Shown: positions 16,978-25,132, numbered from the stretch's first letter. The stretch is 64,000 nucleotides of DNA from Occultella gossypii (GCF_019947135.1 NZ_JAGSHT010000002.1:1-64000); one strand, 5' to 3'. Numbers and translations: made by a program. The notes: a model not told the origin generated them from the letters alone.

Positions 16978-18224
16978 TGGGCGTTGCGCGACAGCGACTC
17001 GTTCGCGGCGAGCTCGGCGTCCGCGAGCGCCTGCTCGGGCGTCTTGCTGCCCAGCAGCATCTGCTGCAGGTTCTCGTACAGGCTCGTGTAGAGGTTCGCC
17101 GAGTTCGGCACCACCGGGTACTCGCGCAGCACATCGGACTCGCCGGAGTACAGGTCGGCGAACAGCGGGTCCGCCTGCGTGGTCTGCTCGGAGGAGATCG
17201 GTGCGTACGGGGCGACCGCAGCGAACTGGTCCATCGAGGGACCGGACAGCAGGAACCAGGCGAGGTCCTCCGCCAGGTCCTTGTGGGGGGAGGACTCGGC
17301 GAGCACGAGCACGTCGGTCGCGACGAAGGTCTGCCTCCCGGCCTGCTCCAGGACCACCGCCCCCAGGTCGATGCCGGCATCCTGGTAGGTGCTGGCCTCG
17401 GGGTCGGACCCGAACGCGAAGGCGGCGTTGCCCGCAGCGAACTGCGCGTTGAGGTCGGCGCCGTTCAGCGCGGTGGTGCTCTCGGGAAGGATTCCGTGCG
17501 TGAAGCGCAGGTCGTAGAGGAACTCTGCGGCCTCCAGCCCTTCGGGTGAGTTGAAGGCGGCCTCGGTTCCGTCCTCGTTGATCAGCTCACCACCCGCCTG
17601 CCACAGGAAGTTGACGTAGTTCTGGGCGAGCACACCCACACCGGGTTCACCCCATGCCATCAGCAGCGGGTCGTACCCGGCGGCCTGCACCGCCGTCGAT
17701 GCGCTGACCAGGTCGTCCCACGTCTGCGGCGGCTCGACGCCGACGTCGTCCAGGATCGCCTTGTTGTAGAACAGGACCCGGGCACCGCCGACGACCATCG
17801 GGAGGCCGTACTGCCCGCCGTCGTAGACGCCGAGGTCGGTGAAGTTGAAGGTCTCGCGCTGCTCGTCGGAGACCGTGAACGTGGCGAGCTGGCCGCGCGA
17901 GATGTAGTCGCCGATCATCTCGGCGTACATGTAGCCGATGTCCGGGCCATCGCCGCTGGAGAACCCGGTGAGGAAGCGCTCCTCGAAGCTCTCCCAGGGC
18001 ACGATGGTGACCTCGACGTCGACGTCGTGCTCCTCCTCGAACGGCGCGATGATCCCGTTCCACAGCTCGAGGTCGCCGACCTCGGCGTCCTCGGCGGCGA
18101 ACGGAGGGAGCCAGACCGAGAGGGTGTCGTCGTCGCCGGACGAGGACGAGCAGCCGGCCAGGATGAGCGCTGCCACGGCGGCTGCGGCAGCAGCGCCGGC
18201 CAGCTTCGGACGGGGGGATGTCAT
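16974..18224 (-). CDS. Sugar ABC transporter substrate-binding lipoprotein
   Basis: A 416-residue extracellular solute-binding protein of the CUT1 family. The N terminus is a lipoprotein signal with lipobox LAGC, followed by a Ser-rich linker and an acidic mature start. Internal features such as GDGPDIGYMYAEMIGDYI and the FAFGSDPEA segment fit the family. The ATG at 18224 has a GAGGAG ribosome-binding site 7 bases upstream. It is the first gene of the minus-strand operon, with a promoter in the divergent region. The ligand is unknown; the genes downstream suggest an N-acetylated amino sugar, its acid, or a short oligosaccharide. Confidence 0.93.
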   Translation of the reverse strand: MTSPRPKLAGAAAAAAVAALILAGCSSSSGDDDTLSVWLPPFAAEDAEVGDLELWNGIIAPFEEEHDVDVEVTIVPWESFEERFLTGFSSGDGPDIGYMYAEMIGDYISRGQLATFTVSDEQRETFNFTDLGVYDGGQYGLPMVVGGARVLFYNKAILDDVGVEPPQTWDDLVSASTAVQAAGYDPLLMAWGEPGVGVLAQNYVNFLWQAGGELINEDGTEAAFNSPEGLEAAEFLYDLRFTHGILPESTTALNGADLNAQFAAGNAAFAFGSDPEASTYQDAGIDLGAVVLEQAGRQTFVATDVLVLAESSPHKDLAEDLAWFLLSGPSMDQFAAVAPYAPISSEQTTQADPLFADLYSGESDVLREYPVVPNSANLYTSLYENLQQMLLGSKTPEQALADAELAANESLSRNAQ

Positions 18225-18283
18225 GGGCACTCCTCGGAGGGTGAGGGCCGCGCGCCTTCGTTGCGCCGACCACCGGTTGCCAG

Positions 18284-18326
18284 AGTCTGTCGGCATATGG
18301 AAGGGTGTGTCAACCACTGAAACACA
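18284..18326 (-). promoter_or_regulatory. Promoter and candidate operator of the importer operon
   Basis: Read on the minus strand, a perfect TTGACA -35 (18308-18313) and a weak CAGACT -10 (18284-18289) are spaced by 18 bases. The -35 is covered by an inverted repeat TGTGT-N11-ACACA (18306-18310 and 18322-18326), which extends imperfectly to 8-base arms. A repressor bound there would block the promoter, and the IclR protein of the cluster is the obvious candidate. The divergent GH20-like gene starts at 18394, so one site could serve both directions. Confidence 0.45.
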
Positions 18327-18393
18327 TCCGTAACAGCCACTCGGTGGCGATCGGCGGCAGCGCCGCTCGTCTCCCGTCCTGAAGGGCCGCTGC

Positions 18394-19377
18394 ATGCTCT
18401 GGTCGAACCTCATCCACCTCGGCTACAACCTCAACCTCGATCGCGAGGATGTCCACGAGGACGCGCTCGCGGCCCGGAACGCTCCGGCCGACTACTTCCG
18501 ATGGAAGCCGCACACCCGGATCGACGACGGCGTCTGGAACGCCGTCGTCGACGCCACCGCGGCCGCGGGCCTGAACTCGCTGACGATCGCTCCGGCCGAC
18601 GGCGTCGCCTACGAGTCGCACCCGGAGATCGCCACGCCCGGGGCGTGGCCCGTCAGCCGGTTGCGCGAGGAGCTGGCCCGGTTGCGCGAGCTCGGCATCG
18701 AGCCGCAGCCTAAGCTGAACTTCGGGGCCGGCCACGACATCTGGATGGGCGAGTACTCGCGGATGGTCTCCAGCCGCACGTACTACGAGGTGGTGGGCGA
18801 CCTCATCGAAGAGGTCGCCGACATCTTCGGCAAGCCCGAGTTCTTCCACATCGGCATGGACGAGGAGACCTACGAGCACCAGGAGCTGCTCGACCTCGTC
18901 GTCATCCGCCAGGGCGAACTCTGGTGGCACGACCTCGAGCTGATCGCGGACAAGGTGCGTGCCACGGGCGCACGGCCGTGGATGTGGGCCGACGCCGCGT
19001 GGCGCAAGGCGGGCGAGTACTTCGACCGCATGGGCGCCGACGTCGTGCAGTCGAACTGGTACTACAACAACGTCTTCACGGGCGACGAGACCGGGCGGCC
19101 CAAGATCGTCGACCACGCCGACAACTCCGCCTATCTGACCTACCTCGACCTCGATGACCAGGGCTTCGACCAGATCCCGACCGCGAGTACCTTCTTCGAG
19201 AGCGAGAACCTGCTCGCCACGGTGCGGTTCGCCAAGGAGCGGCTCAACCACGACCGGGTGCTCGGCTTCCTGCACTCGACCTGGCTGCCATTGCTGCCCG
19301 CACACCTCGATGTCCACCTGACGGCGATCGCCGAGCTCGCCCAGGCACGTGAGATCTGGGAAGGCTCCGCGAAGTGA
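18394..19377 (+). CDS. Glycoside hydrolase family 20-like protein
   Basis: A 327-residue TIM-barrel-type protein. The stretch FHIGMDEET (H152, D156, E157) matches the GH20 beta-N-acetylhexosaminidase active-site pattern, in which Asp-Glu assists catalysis by the substrate's 2-acetamido group. There is no signal peptide, so it should act inside the cell on imported material. It is short, with only the barrel and no GH20 N-terminal domain. It heads a four-gene plus-strand operon; the next gene overlaps it by 4 bases (GTGA). Family assignment rests on the motif and the barrel-like pattern, so a related GH-like clan is possible. Confidence 0.7.
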   Translation: MLWSNLIHLGYNLNLDREDVHEDALAARNAPADYFRWKPHTRIDDGVWNAVVDATAAAGLNSLTIAPADGVAYESHPEIATPGAWPVSRLREELARLRELGIEPQPKLNFGAGHDIWMGEYSRMVSSRTYYEVVGDLIEEVADIFGKPEFFHIGMDEETYEHQELLDLVVIRQGELWWHDLELIADKVRATGARPWMWADAAWRKAGEYFDRMGADVVQSNWYYNNVFTGDETGRPKIVDHADNSAYLTYLDLDDQGFDQIPTASTFFESENLLATVRFAKERLNHDRVLGFLHSTWLPLLPAHLDVHLTAIAELAQAREIWEGSAK

Positions 19378-20348
19378 CAGCCTCTGCGCATCGGCAACGC
19401 CTGCCACTGGGTGGAGTGCTGCCGGTCCTCAGCCTGCCATTCGACGAGCACTGGCAGATCGACAAGAACGCCCTGGCGCGACAGATCGACTGGCTGCTCG
19501 AGCTCGGTTGCGACGGCGTCGTCATCGGCATGGTCTCGGAGATCCTCCGGCTGGACCTCGCCGAGCGCGAGCGGTTCGCCGAACTCGTCGTGTCCCAGGT
19601 CGGGGACCGGGGCGCCACGGTGATCGCCGTGAGCGCCGAGTCGACCCGTGGGGCCACGCGGCTGGCCGCACATGCCAGCGCCATCGGTGCGAGCGCCGTG
19701 ATGGCCAACGCGCCGGTCACGAGCCTCGCCGCAACCAGGTCTCTGGAGTCGCACTTCGTGGCGATCGCCGAGGCGAGCGAGGACCTGGCGGTGGTGGTCC
19801 AGGATGCCTCCGGGTACCTCGGAACGCCGCTGCCGCTGGACCTGATGCTCAGCCTGCTGGACCGCTACGGACCCGAGAAGACCCAGTTCAAGCCGGAGGC
19901 GACCCCGCTCGGGCCGCGCCTGACCGAGCTCATCGACGCGAGTGGTGGTCGCGCGCGGGTGTTCGAGGGCACTGGCGGCCTCGCTCTGGTCGAGAGCGCT
20001 CGCCGGGGGGCGGTCGGCACGATGCCGGGACCGGACATCGCGTGGGCGATCGTGGCGATCTGGCGAGCGCTGCAGGCGGGGGACCTCGGCCGCGCCGACG
20101 AGGTCGGGGCGGGTGTTGCGGCACTGCTGTCGCACGTATCGACCCTCGACAGCTACGTCGCCGTCGAGAAGCACCTGTTGGTCGAGCAGGGCGTTCTCGA
20201 CTCGGCCCGCCGGCTCGGTCCCGGCCCGGAGGGGCTCGACCCGATCACGATCGAGGAGACGGTACGGCTGATGCACCGACTTCGACGGATCGTCGATGGT
20301 AGGCACGACCCGAACATGGAGTCCGAGCAGGAGAGGGTGTCCCGATGA
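19374..20348 (+). CDS. DapA-family aldolase, KDG-aldolase-like
   Basis: A 324-residue class I lyase of the dihydrodipicolinate synthase/N-acetylneuraminate lyase superfamily. The Schiff-base Lys is K173 in TQFKPEA and the catalytic Tyr is probably Y148 in ASGYLGTP. Their spacing of 25 residues equals the Tyr130-Lys155 pair recalled for Sulfolobus 2-keto-3-deoxygluconate aldolase and differs from the 28 of dihydrodipicolinate synthase. That and the context favour cleavage of a 2-keto-3-deoxy sugar acid to pyruvate and an aldehyde. The start GTG overlaps the upstream stop, and its stop overlaps the SDR start (ATGA). Confidence 0.85.
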   Translation: MTASAHRQRLPLGGVLPVLSLPFDEHWQIDKNALARQIDWLLELGCDGVVIGMVSEILRLDLAERERFAELVVSQVGDRGATVIAVSAESTRGATRLAAHASAIGASAVMANAPVTSLAATRSLESHFVAIAEASEDLAVVVQDASGYLGTPLPLDLMLSLLDRYGPEKTQFKPEATPLGPRLTELIDASGGRARVFEGTGGLALVESARRGAVGTMPGPDIAWAIVAIWRALQAGDLGRADEVGAGVAALLSHVSTLDSYVAVEKHLLVEQGVLDSARRLGPGPEGLDPITIEETVRLMHRLRRIVDGRHDPNMESEQERVSR

Positions 20349-21124
20349 CCAGAGAGCGCTACACCGACCAGGTGGTACTCATCACCGGCGCCGGCTCGGG
20401 CATCGGCGCCCACCTCGCCGAACGGTTCGCCGCCGAGGGCGCACGGGTCGCGGTGCTCGACATCGACGAGGCTTCCGCGACGGCAACGGCGCAGCGGCTA
20501 CCCGATGCGCTCGCGATCGGTGCGGACGTCAGCAGCCGCGGTGAGATCCGTGCTGCGCTGAGCCTCGTGCGCGAGCGGTGGGGCCGCCTGGACGTCGTGG
20601 TCAACAATGCCGCGACCTGTTCGGACACTCCGTTCGACACGATCCCAGACGACGAGTGGGAGCGGGACCTGGCGGTCGACCTGAGCGGGCCCTACCGCCT
20701 GGTCCAGGAGGCTCTGCCGGACCTGGTGCGCGCCCGCGGAAACGTGCTGAACGTCGTGAGTGTCAACGGCCTCACCCATTTCGGGAACGAGAGCTACTCG
20801 GCGGCGAAGGCCGGCCTGATGGCGCTCACCCGTTCGATCGCCGTCACCTATGGTCCGCAGGGTGTCCGCGCGAACGCCATCGCGCCCGGGACGATCGTGA
20901 CGCCGATCTGGGACGACCGGCTCGAGCGCGACCCGCACGTGCTCGACGCGGCGACCAAGTGGTACCCGCTGGGTCGGCTCGGACAACCGGAGGACGTCGC
21001 CCACGCAGCACTGTTCCTGTGTTCGGCGGAGGCGTCCTGGATCACCGGCACCACCATGGTGGTCGATGGCGGACTGCTGGCCGGGAACGCCCTGCTGGCT
21101 CGAGACATCATGGCTGCGGAGTGA
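20345..21124 (+). CDS. SDR-family oxidoreductase, sugar-dehydrogenase-like
   Basis: Classical SDR of 259 residues with TGAGSGIG (cofactor), DVVVNNAA, the catalytic Ser in NVVSVNG and YSAAK. The motif composition and length are those of bacterial glucose or glucosamine-type 1-dehydrogenases and 3-oxoacyl reductases. It is translationally coupled to the aldolase upstream and to a lactonase downstream. That pairing suggests it oxidises a sugar at C1 to a lactone, which the next enzyme opens. The substrate is not determined. Confidence 0.88.
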   Translation: MTRERYTDQVVLITGAGSGIGAHLAERFAAEGARVAVLDIDEASATATAQRLPDALAIGADVSSRGEIRAALSLVRERWGRLDVVVNNAATCSDTPFDTIPDDEWERDLAVDLSGPYRLVQEALPDLVRARGNVLNVVSVNGLTHFGNESYSAAKAGLMALTRSIAVTYGPQGVRANAIAPGTIVTPIWDDRLERDPHVLDAATKWYPLGRLGQPEDVAHAALFLCSAEASWITGTTMVVDGGLLAGNALLARDIMAAE

Positions 21125-22089
21125 ACATGCTGATCGCATCAAGGACACCGACCGGCGGGCTGTGGCGGTGGGACGGCGGCACCGGCCCGGCGGCGCAGGT
21201 CGTGGACGCACCGGACACGGCGTTCGTGCTCCCGCTCCCGGACGGTCGGCTCGTCACCCTCGGCGGCGAGGAGGACGGGCACCTACGCATCCTCGAGCGC
21301 AGTGGAGCCCGGTACACGATCGCGGCGGAGATCGCGACGCAGGGCGGCGAGCCGTGCCACGCGGCGCTCCTGCCTGATGGTGAGCACCTGGTGGTCGTCA
21401 ACTACTACCTCGAGGGTTCGGTGCTGGTGGTCGCGTTGGCCGACGGCCCTCGCATCGTGCAGCGGATCGTGCTCGACGAGCCCGGCGCCGCGGTGGTGCC
21501 GGACCGGCAGGAGGCACCACACCCGCACTTCGCGCTCGTCACCGGCGAATGGGTGGTGGTCTCCGACCTCGGCTGCGACACGCTACGACTGTTCCGTTGG
21601 GACGCCGGCGTGCTCGTGCAGGTCGGCGCGTGTGCGACCCCGCCCGGGGCCGGGCCGCGACACCTCGCGATCCACGACGCGACCCTGGTGGTGAGCGCCG
21701 AGCTGTCGAACGAGGTGCTCGCGGCACCGCTCGACAACGTGCTGGCCGGTGCGGCGCAGTGGCGGGCACAGCCGGCCAGCCGGAGAGAATTCGCCTCGGC
21801 GCGCGACGGCGGTGGACCGCTGACGCATCCCGGCGAGATCGTCGTTGCCGGGACGGGCCGGGTGTTCGTCGCCAACCGTGGTGCTGGCACGCTCGGTCTC
21901 ATCGACGTCGATCGTGGCGGCGGTCTGACCTTCGTGTCGGACCTCGAGACAGGCGGCGCCTGGCCGCAGCACGTCGCACTGCAGGGCGGCGAGCCGTACG
22001 TGGCCCTGCGCGATGACGATCTCGTCGTCGGACCGGACGGGCGCGTGTCCGTGCCGAAGCCGGTGTGGTTGGCGGTCCTGCCGGACTAG
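21121..22089 (+). CDS. Beta-propeller lactonase (6-phosphogluconolactonase-type fold)
   Basis: A 322-residue protein of the YbhE/PgL seven-bladed beta-propeller lactonase family. It carries the signatures APHPHFA, GAGPRHLAIH, LTHPGEI and WPQHVAL. Such enzymes open aldonolactones or cyclise muconates. The GTG at 21121 gives the same 4-base overlap seen at the other junctions; ATG 21127 is the alternative. As last gene of the operon after an SDR dehydrogenase, it is the natural candidate to hydrolyse the aldonolactone made by that enzyme. It converges on the Eis-like gene. Confidence 0.85.
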   Translation: MNMLIASRTPTGGLWRWDGGTGPAAQVVDAPDTAFVLPLPDGRLVTLGGEEDGHLRILERSGARYTIAAEIATQGGEPCHAALLPDGEHLVVVNYYLEGSVLVVALADGPRIVQRIVLDEPGAAVVPDRQEAPHPHFALVTGEWVVVSDLGCDTLRLFRWDAGVLVQVGACATPPGAGPRHLAIHDATLVVSAELSNEVLAAPLDNVLAGAAQWRAQPASRREFASARDGGGPLTHPGEIVVAGTGRVFVANRGAGTLGLIDVDRGGGLTFVSDLETGGAWPQHVALQGGEPYVALRDDDLVVGPDGRVSVPKPVWLAVLPD

Positions 22090-22121
22090 GGACATTCGCC
22101 GCAGGTGCCGGGCAGCCACCC

Positions 22122-23315
22122 TCAGAAGTGGTCGCGGATGTGCACCTGGCCGGGGCCGAACAGGTGGTCGATGACCTGATCGGCCTCGGTGGGCCCGCTC
22201 AGGTGCCCGACCAGGCGCAGGTTCGCGCAGGACTGCACCCCGGCCCACGCCAGGGCCAGCCCTTGCGGTGTGAAGGTCGCGACCTGACCGGGCGAGCCCG
22301 GACCGGCCGCCACCCGCGCGCAGTCGATCGCTCCGCCGTCGACCCGCACGTCGTAGACGCCGTTCATCGAGGCGAGCCGGTCCCCGGCGACCGCGAACCG
22401 CGCCTGTGCCGAGCCGTGCGAGCGGCGGGCCACGAACGCCCCGGCGACGTCGTCGACGCGGAGCATGTACCCCTCGGTGCGCACCTGCCGCCATGCGGCG
22501 GACGGCAGCACCAGGCGGGCGGGGTCAGCGCCGGAGGTCTCGAGCTTGATCGTCTCGATGATGGAGGAGAACGAGCCGAGGACCCGCCAGAGCTCGCGGT
22601 AGGCGTCCGGGGTCAGCGCGAACAGGTCCTCGACCTCGAGCGGGTCGCGCTCGTTCGGCCCGCGGGTCCAGCTGACGTAGCCGACGACGGCGCCGCTGGA
22701 GTCCTGCGCGATGCTCACCCCGGTGACGGCGTCGACGATCTCGGCGTCCGTGGCCGGAAAGGACACCCCGCGGCGGCTCAGCGGGCCACGCTGGAGCGCG
22801 GCCCAGGCGTCGTAGACGGCTCGCGCGGCCGGGATGTCCGCTGCGCCGGCGCGGCGCGTTGTGACGCCGGTGCCGGGCCGCACGGCAGCGGCCGCCGTGG
22901 TCGGCACCTCGACGGTGTCCGCGGCTCCGATCTGCTCGTAGCCGAACCGGCGGTAGATCCCGGGTGCGGTGGGAAAGAGCGTGGAGATGACCTCGCCGCG
23001 CTCGCGGGCCTCAGCCAGCACGCGTTCGAAGAGGTCCTCGAGCAGTCCCTGGCCGCGGTACTCGGCTGCCACTGTGACGCCGGCGATGCCGCAGGTGGGG
23101 ATCGAGGCGCCGTCCCACCAGGACTCGTACTCGCGGCCGATGACGCGGGCGGCGAGCCGGTCGCCGGCGAACGTGCCCCAGAGGTGCATTCCGGTCGGGT
23201 AGGAGACCGGCTGGGGATCGGTCGGGCCGCCGGCGGGCATGCCGAAGGCCTCCGCGCCGAGGCGGCGGCTGGCCGCGACGTCGTCCGGGCCGAGCTCACG
23301 GGTGGTGAAGGTCAT
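22122..23315 (-). CDS. Eis-like GNAT N-acetyltransferase
   Basis: A 397-residue enhanced-intracellular-survival-family acetyltransferase. It has an N-terminal GNAT domain with the acetyl-CoA loop VAAEYRGQGLLEDLF, a second degenerate GNAT region, and a C-terminal SCP2-like domain. IYRRFGYEQIG corresponds to the region holding the catalytic Tyr of Eis. The protein ends in Phe, as Eis does, whose C-terminal carboxylate acts as catalytic base. The ATG at 23315 may be leaderless: a TACGCT box (minus strand, 23322-23327) sits 7 bases upstream. Eis proteins acetylate many amines, including aminoglycosides; the substrate here is unknown. Confidence 0.88.
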   Translation of the reverse strand: MTFTTRELGPDDVAASRRLGAEAFGMPAGGPTDPQPVSYPTGMHLWGTFAGDRLAARVIGREYESWWDGASIPTCGIAGVTVAAEYRGQGLLEDLFERVLAEARERGEVISTLFPTAPGIYRRFGYEQIGAADTVEVPTTAAAAVRPGTGVTTRRAGAADIPAARAVYDAWAALQRGPLSRRGVSFPATDAEIVDAVTGVSIAQDSSGAVVGYVSWTRGPNERDPLEVEDLFALTPDAYRELWRVLGSFSSIIETIKLETSGADPARLVLPSAAWRQVRTEGYMLRVDDVAGAFVARRSHGSAQARFAVAGDRLASMNGVYDVRVDGGAIDCARVAAGPGSPGQVATFTPQGLALAWAGVQSCANLRLVGHLSGPTEADQVIDHLFGPGQVHIRDHF

Positions 23316-23362
23316 CGGGCCAGCGTAGGGGGCCCGGAACCGAACTGATGCGGCGCGCGCAG

Positions 23363-23391
23363 TTGGTGATGTCCGGTGAGGACAGTAGTTT
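23363..23391 (+). promoter_or_regulatory. Candidate leaderless promoter of parA
   Basis: TTGGTG (23363-23368), 17 bases, then TAGTTT (23386-23391). Transcription 7 bases downstream would begin at the GTG start codon at 23398, giving a leaderless mRNA. No Shine-Dalgarno sequence precedes that codon, which agrees. Confidence 0.5.
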
Positions 23392-23397
23392 GGCGGG

Positions 23398-24243
23398 GTG
23401 AGTACCGAAGCCTCCGACACCAGGACCGAACGCGACTTCCCGGTGCCCCAGCCGTTGAGCGGCCACGGTCCGGCTCGGATCATCGCGATGTGCAACCAGA
23501 AGGGCGGCGTGGGCAAGACCACCACCACGATCAATCTGGGTGCCACGCTGGCGGAGTACGGCCGCAAGGTGCTCATCGTGGACTTCGACCCGCAGGGCGC
23601 GGCGTCCGCCGGGCTCGGGGTGGCCGCCCACGAGCTCGACGACACCATCTACACCGAACTGATGGCGGCGAAGCCGGACGTACACCAGGTGATCCGGGAG
23701 ACCGGAGTGCCGAACCTGGACCTGATCCCCGCGAACATCGACCTGTCCGCGGCCGAGGTTCAGCTGGTCAACGAGGTGGCCCGGGAGCAAGCCCTCGGCC
23801 GGGTGCTGCGCCCGATCGCCGACGACTACGACGTCATCCTGATCGACTGCCAGCCCTCGCTCGGACTGCTCACGGTGAACGCGCTGACGGCCGCGCACGG
23901 CGTGATCATCCCGCTGGAGACCGAGTTCTTCGCGCTGCGCGGGGTGGCGCTCCTGGTCGAGACGATCGACAAGGTGCGCGACCGGCTCAATCCGCGCCTG
24001 CACACCGACGGCATCCTGGCGACCATGTACGACGCCCGCACGCTGCACTCGCGTGAGGTGCTCGCCCGCGTTCGGGAGGCGTTCGGGGACACGGTGTTCG
24101 ACACGGTGATCACCCGCACGGTGAAGTTCCCGGACGCGTCCGTGGCGACCGAGCCGATCACCACCTACGCCCCGAACCACGCCGGGGCGTACAACTACCG
24201 CAAGCTCGCCCGCGAACTCATCTCCCGTGGCGACGTCGCCTGA
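23398..24243 (+). CDS. ParA/Soj-family chromosome-partitioning ATPase
   Basis: A 281-residue MinD/ParA-type ATPase with the deviant Walker A KGGVGKTTT, Walker A' region IVDFDPQGAAS, and Walker B LIDCQPSLG. It is the paralogue found next to scpAB in actinobacteria, separate from the parAB pair at the origin, and is thought to help condensin (SMC-ScpAB) function. No parB follows. The GTG start appears leaderless. scpA overlaps its 3' end by 17 bases. Confidence 0.93.
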   Translation: MSTEASDTRTERDFPVPQPLSGHGPARIIAMCNQKGGVGKTTTTINLGATLAEYGRKVLIVDFDPQGAASAGLGVAAHELDDTIYTELMAAKPDVHQVIRETGVPNLDLIPANIDLSAAEVQLVNEVAREQALGRVLRPIADDYDVILIDCQPSLGLLTVNALTAAHGVIIPLETEFFALRGVALLVETIDKVRDRLNPRLHTDGILATMYDARTLHSREVLARVREAFGDTVFDTVITRTVKFPDASVATEPITTYAPNHAGAYNYRKLARELISRGDVA

Positions 24244-25132
24244 CGCAACCCTCGGGGACGACGCACCCACCGACGAGGGGGTGCGGCGGGCCACCTTCGA
24301 GGTGAGCCTGGTCAACTTCTCGGGGCCGTTCGACGTGCTGCTCTCGCTGATCGCGAAGCACAAGATGGACGTGACCGAGGTGGCCCTCGCCGTCGTCACC
24401 GACGACTTCATCGCACATATCCGCGCGCAGGACGAGTGGGACCTGTCCCAGGCGAGCGAGTTCCTCGTGATCGCCGCGACCCTGCTGGACCTGAAGGCGG
24501 CCCGGCTGCTGCCCCGGGGCGTGGTGGACGACGCCGAGGACCTGGAACTGCTCGAGGCCCGGGACCTGCTGTTCGCCCGGCTGCTGCAGTACCGGGCGTT
24601 CAAGGAGGTCGCCGGGCACCTGGACGCCGAATGGGTCCGGATGGGCAGGTCCTACCCGCGCAACGTCGCCCTCGAGGCGCGGTTCGCGGCGCTGCTGCCC
24701 GAGCTCGTGATGCAGGTGGGCCCCGTCGAACTGGCGGCCCTGGCCGCGGCGGCGCTGGCCCCCAAGGCCCCGCCACCGGGGGTGGACCTCAGCCACCTGC
24801 ACAACCCCGTGGTGAGCGTGCGGGAGCAGGCCGCGCACATCGTCGACCGGTTGCGCAGGTCGGGGTCGCTGTCCTTCCGGGCGCTGACCGATGACGCCGA
24901 CGGCACGAACGTGGTGGTGGCCCGGTTCCTGGCACTGCTGGAGCTGTACCGGGAGAGCGCCGTCGCGTTCGACCAGGCCGACGCGCTGGGGGAGCTGACC
25001 GTGCGCTGGACCGGCGCCGACGAGGGGGACATCAGCGTCGAGGACGACTACGAGGACGGGCCCGTCGTGCCGCAGGACGAGGCAGACCCGACCGGATCGC
25101 CCGACCCGACCGGAGAGCAGGAGCAAGGATGA
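24227..25132 (+). CDS. scpA: Segregation and condensation protein A
   Basis: Kleisin subunit of the SMC-ScpAB condensin, bridging the SMC heads. The 301-residue protein has the N-terminal kleisin motif FSGPFDVLLSLIAKHKMDV, a central helical region and a C-terminal winged helix, followed by an acidic tail of about 35 residues. The GTG start lies inside the end of parA (17-base overlap), and scpB starts on the last codon (ATGA). Confidence 0.95.
   Translation: MATSPDATLGDDAPTDEGVRRATFEVSLVNFSGPFDVLLSLIAKHKMDVTEVALAVVTDDFIAHIRAQDEWDLSQASEFLVIAATLLDLKAARLLPRGVVDDAEDLELLEARDLLFARLLQYRAFKEVAGHLDAEWVRMGRSYPRNVALEARFAALLPELVMQVGPVELAALAAAALAPKAPPPGVDLSHLHNPVVSVREQAAHIVDRLRRSGSLSFRALTDDADGTNVVVARFLALLELYRESAVAFDQADALGELTVRWTGADEGDISVEDDYEDGPVVPQDEADPTGSPDPTGEQEQG

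Noticed and set aside
22122-23315. Aminoglycoside-resistance gene (Eis)
   Set aside because: The fold and C-terminal Phe match Eis-like proteins, but this group is widespread and substrates vary; resistance cannot be claimed.
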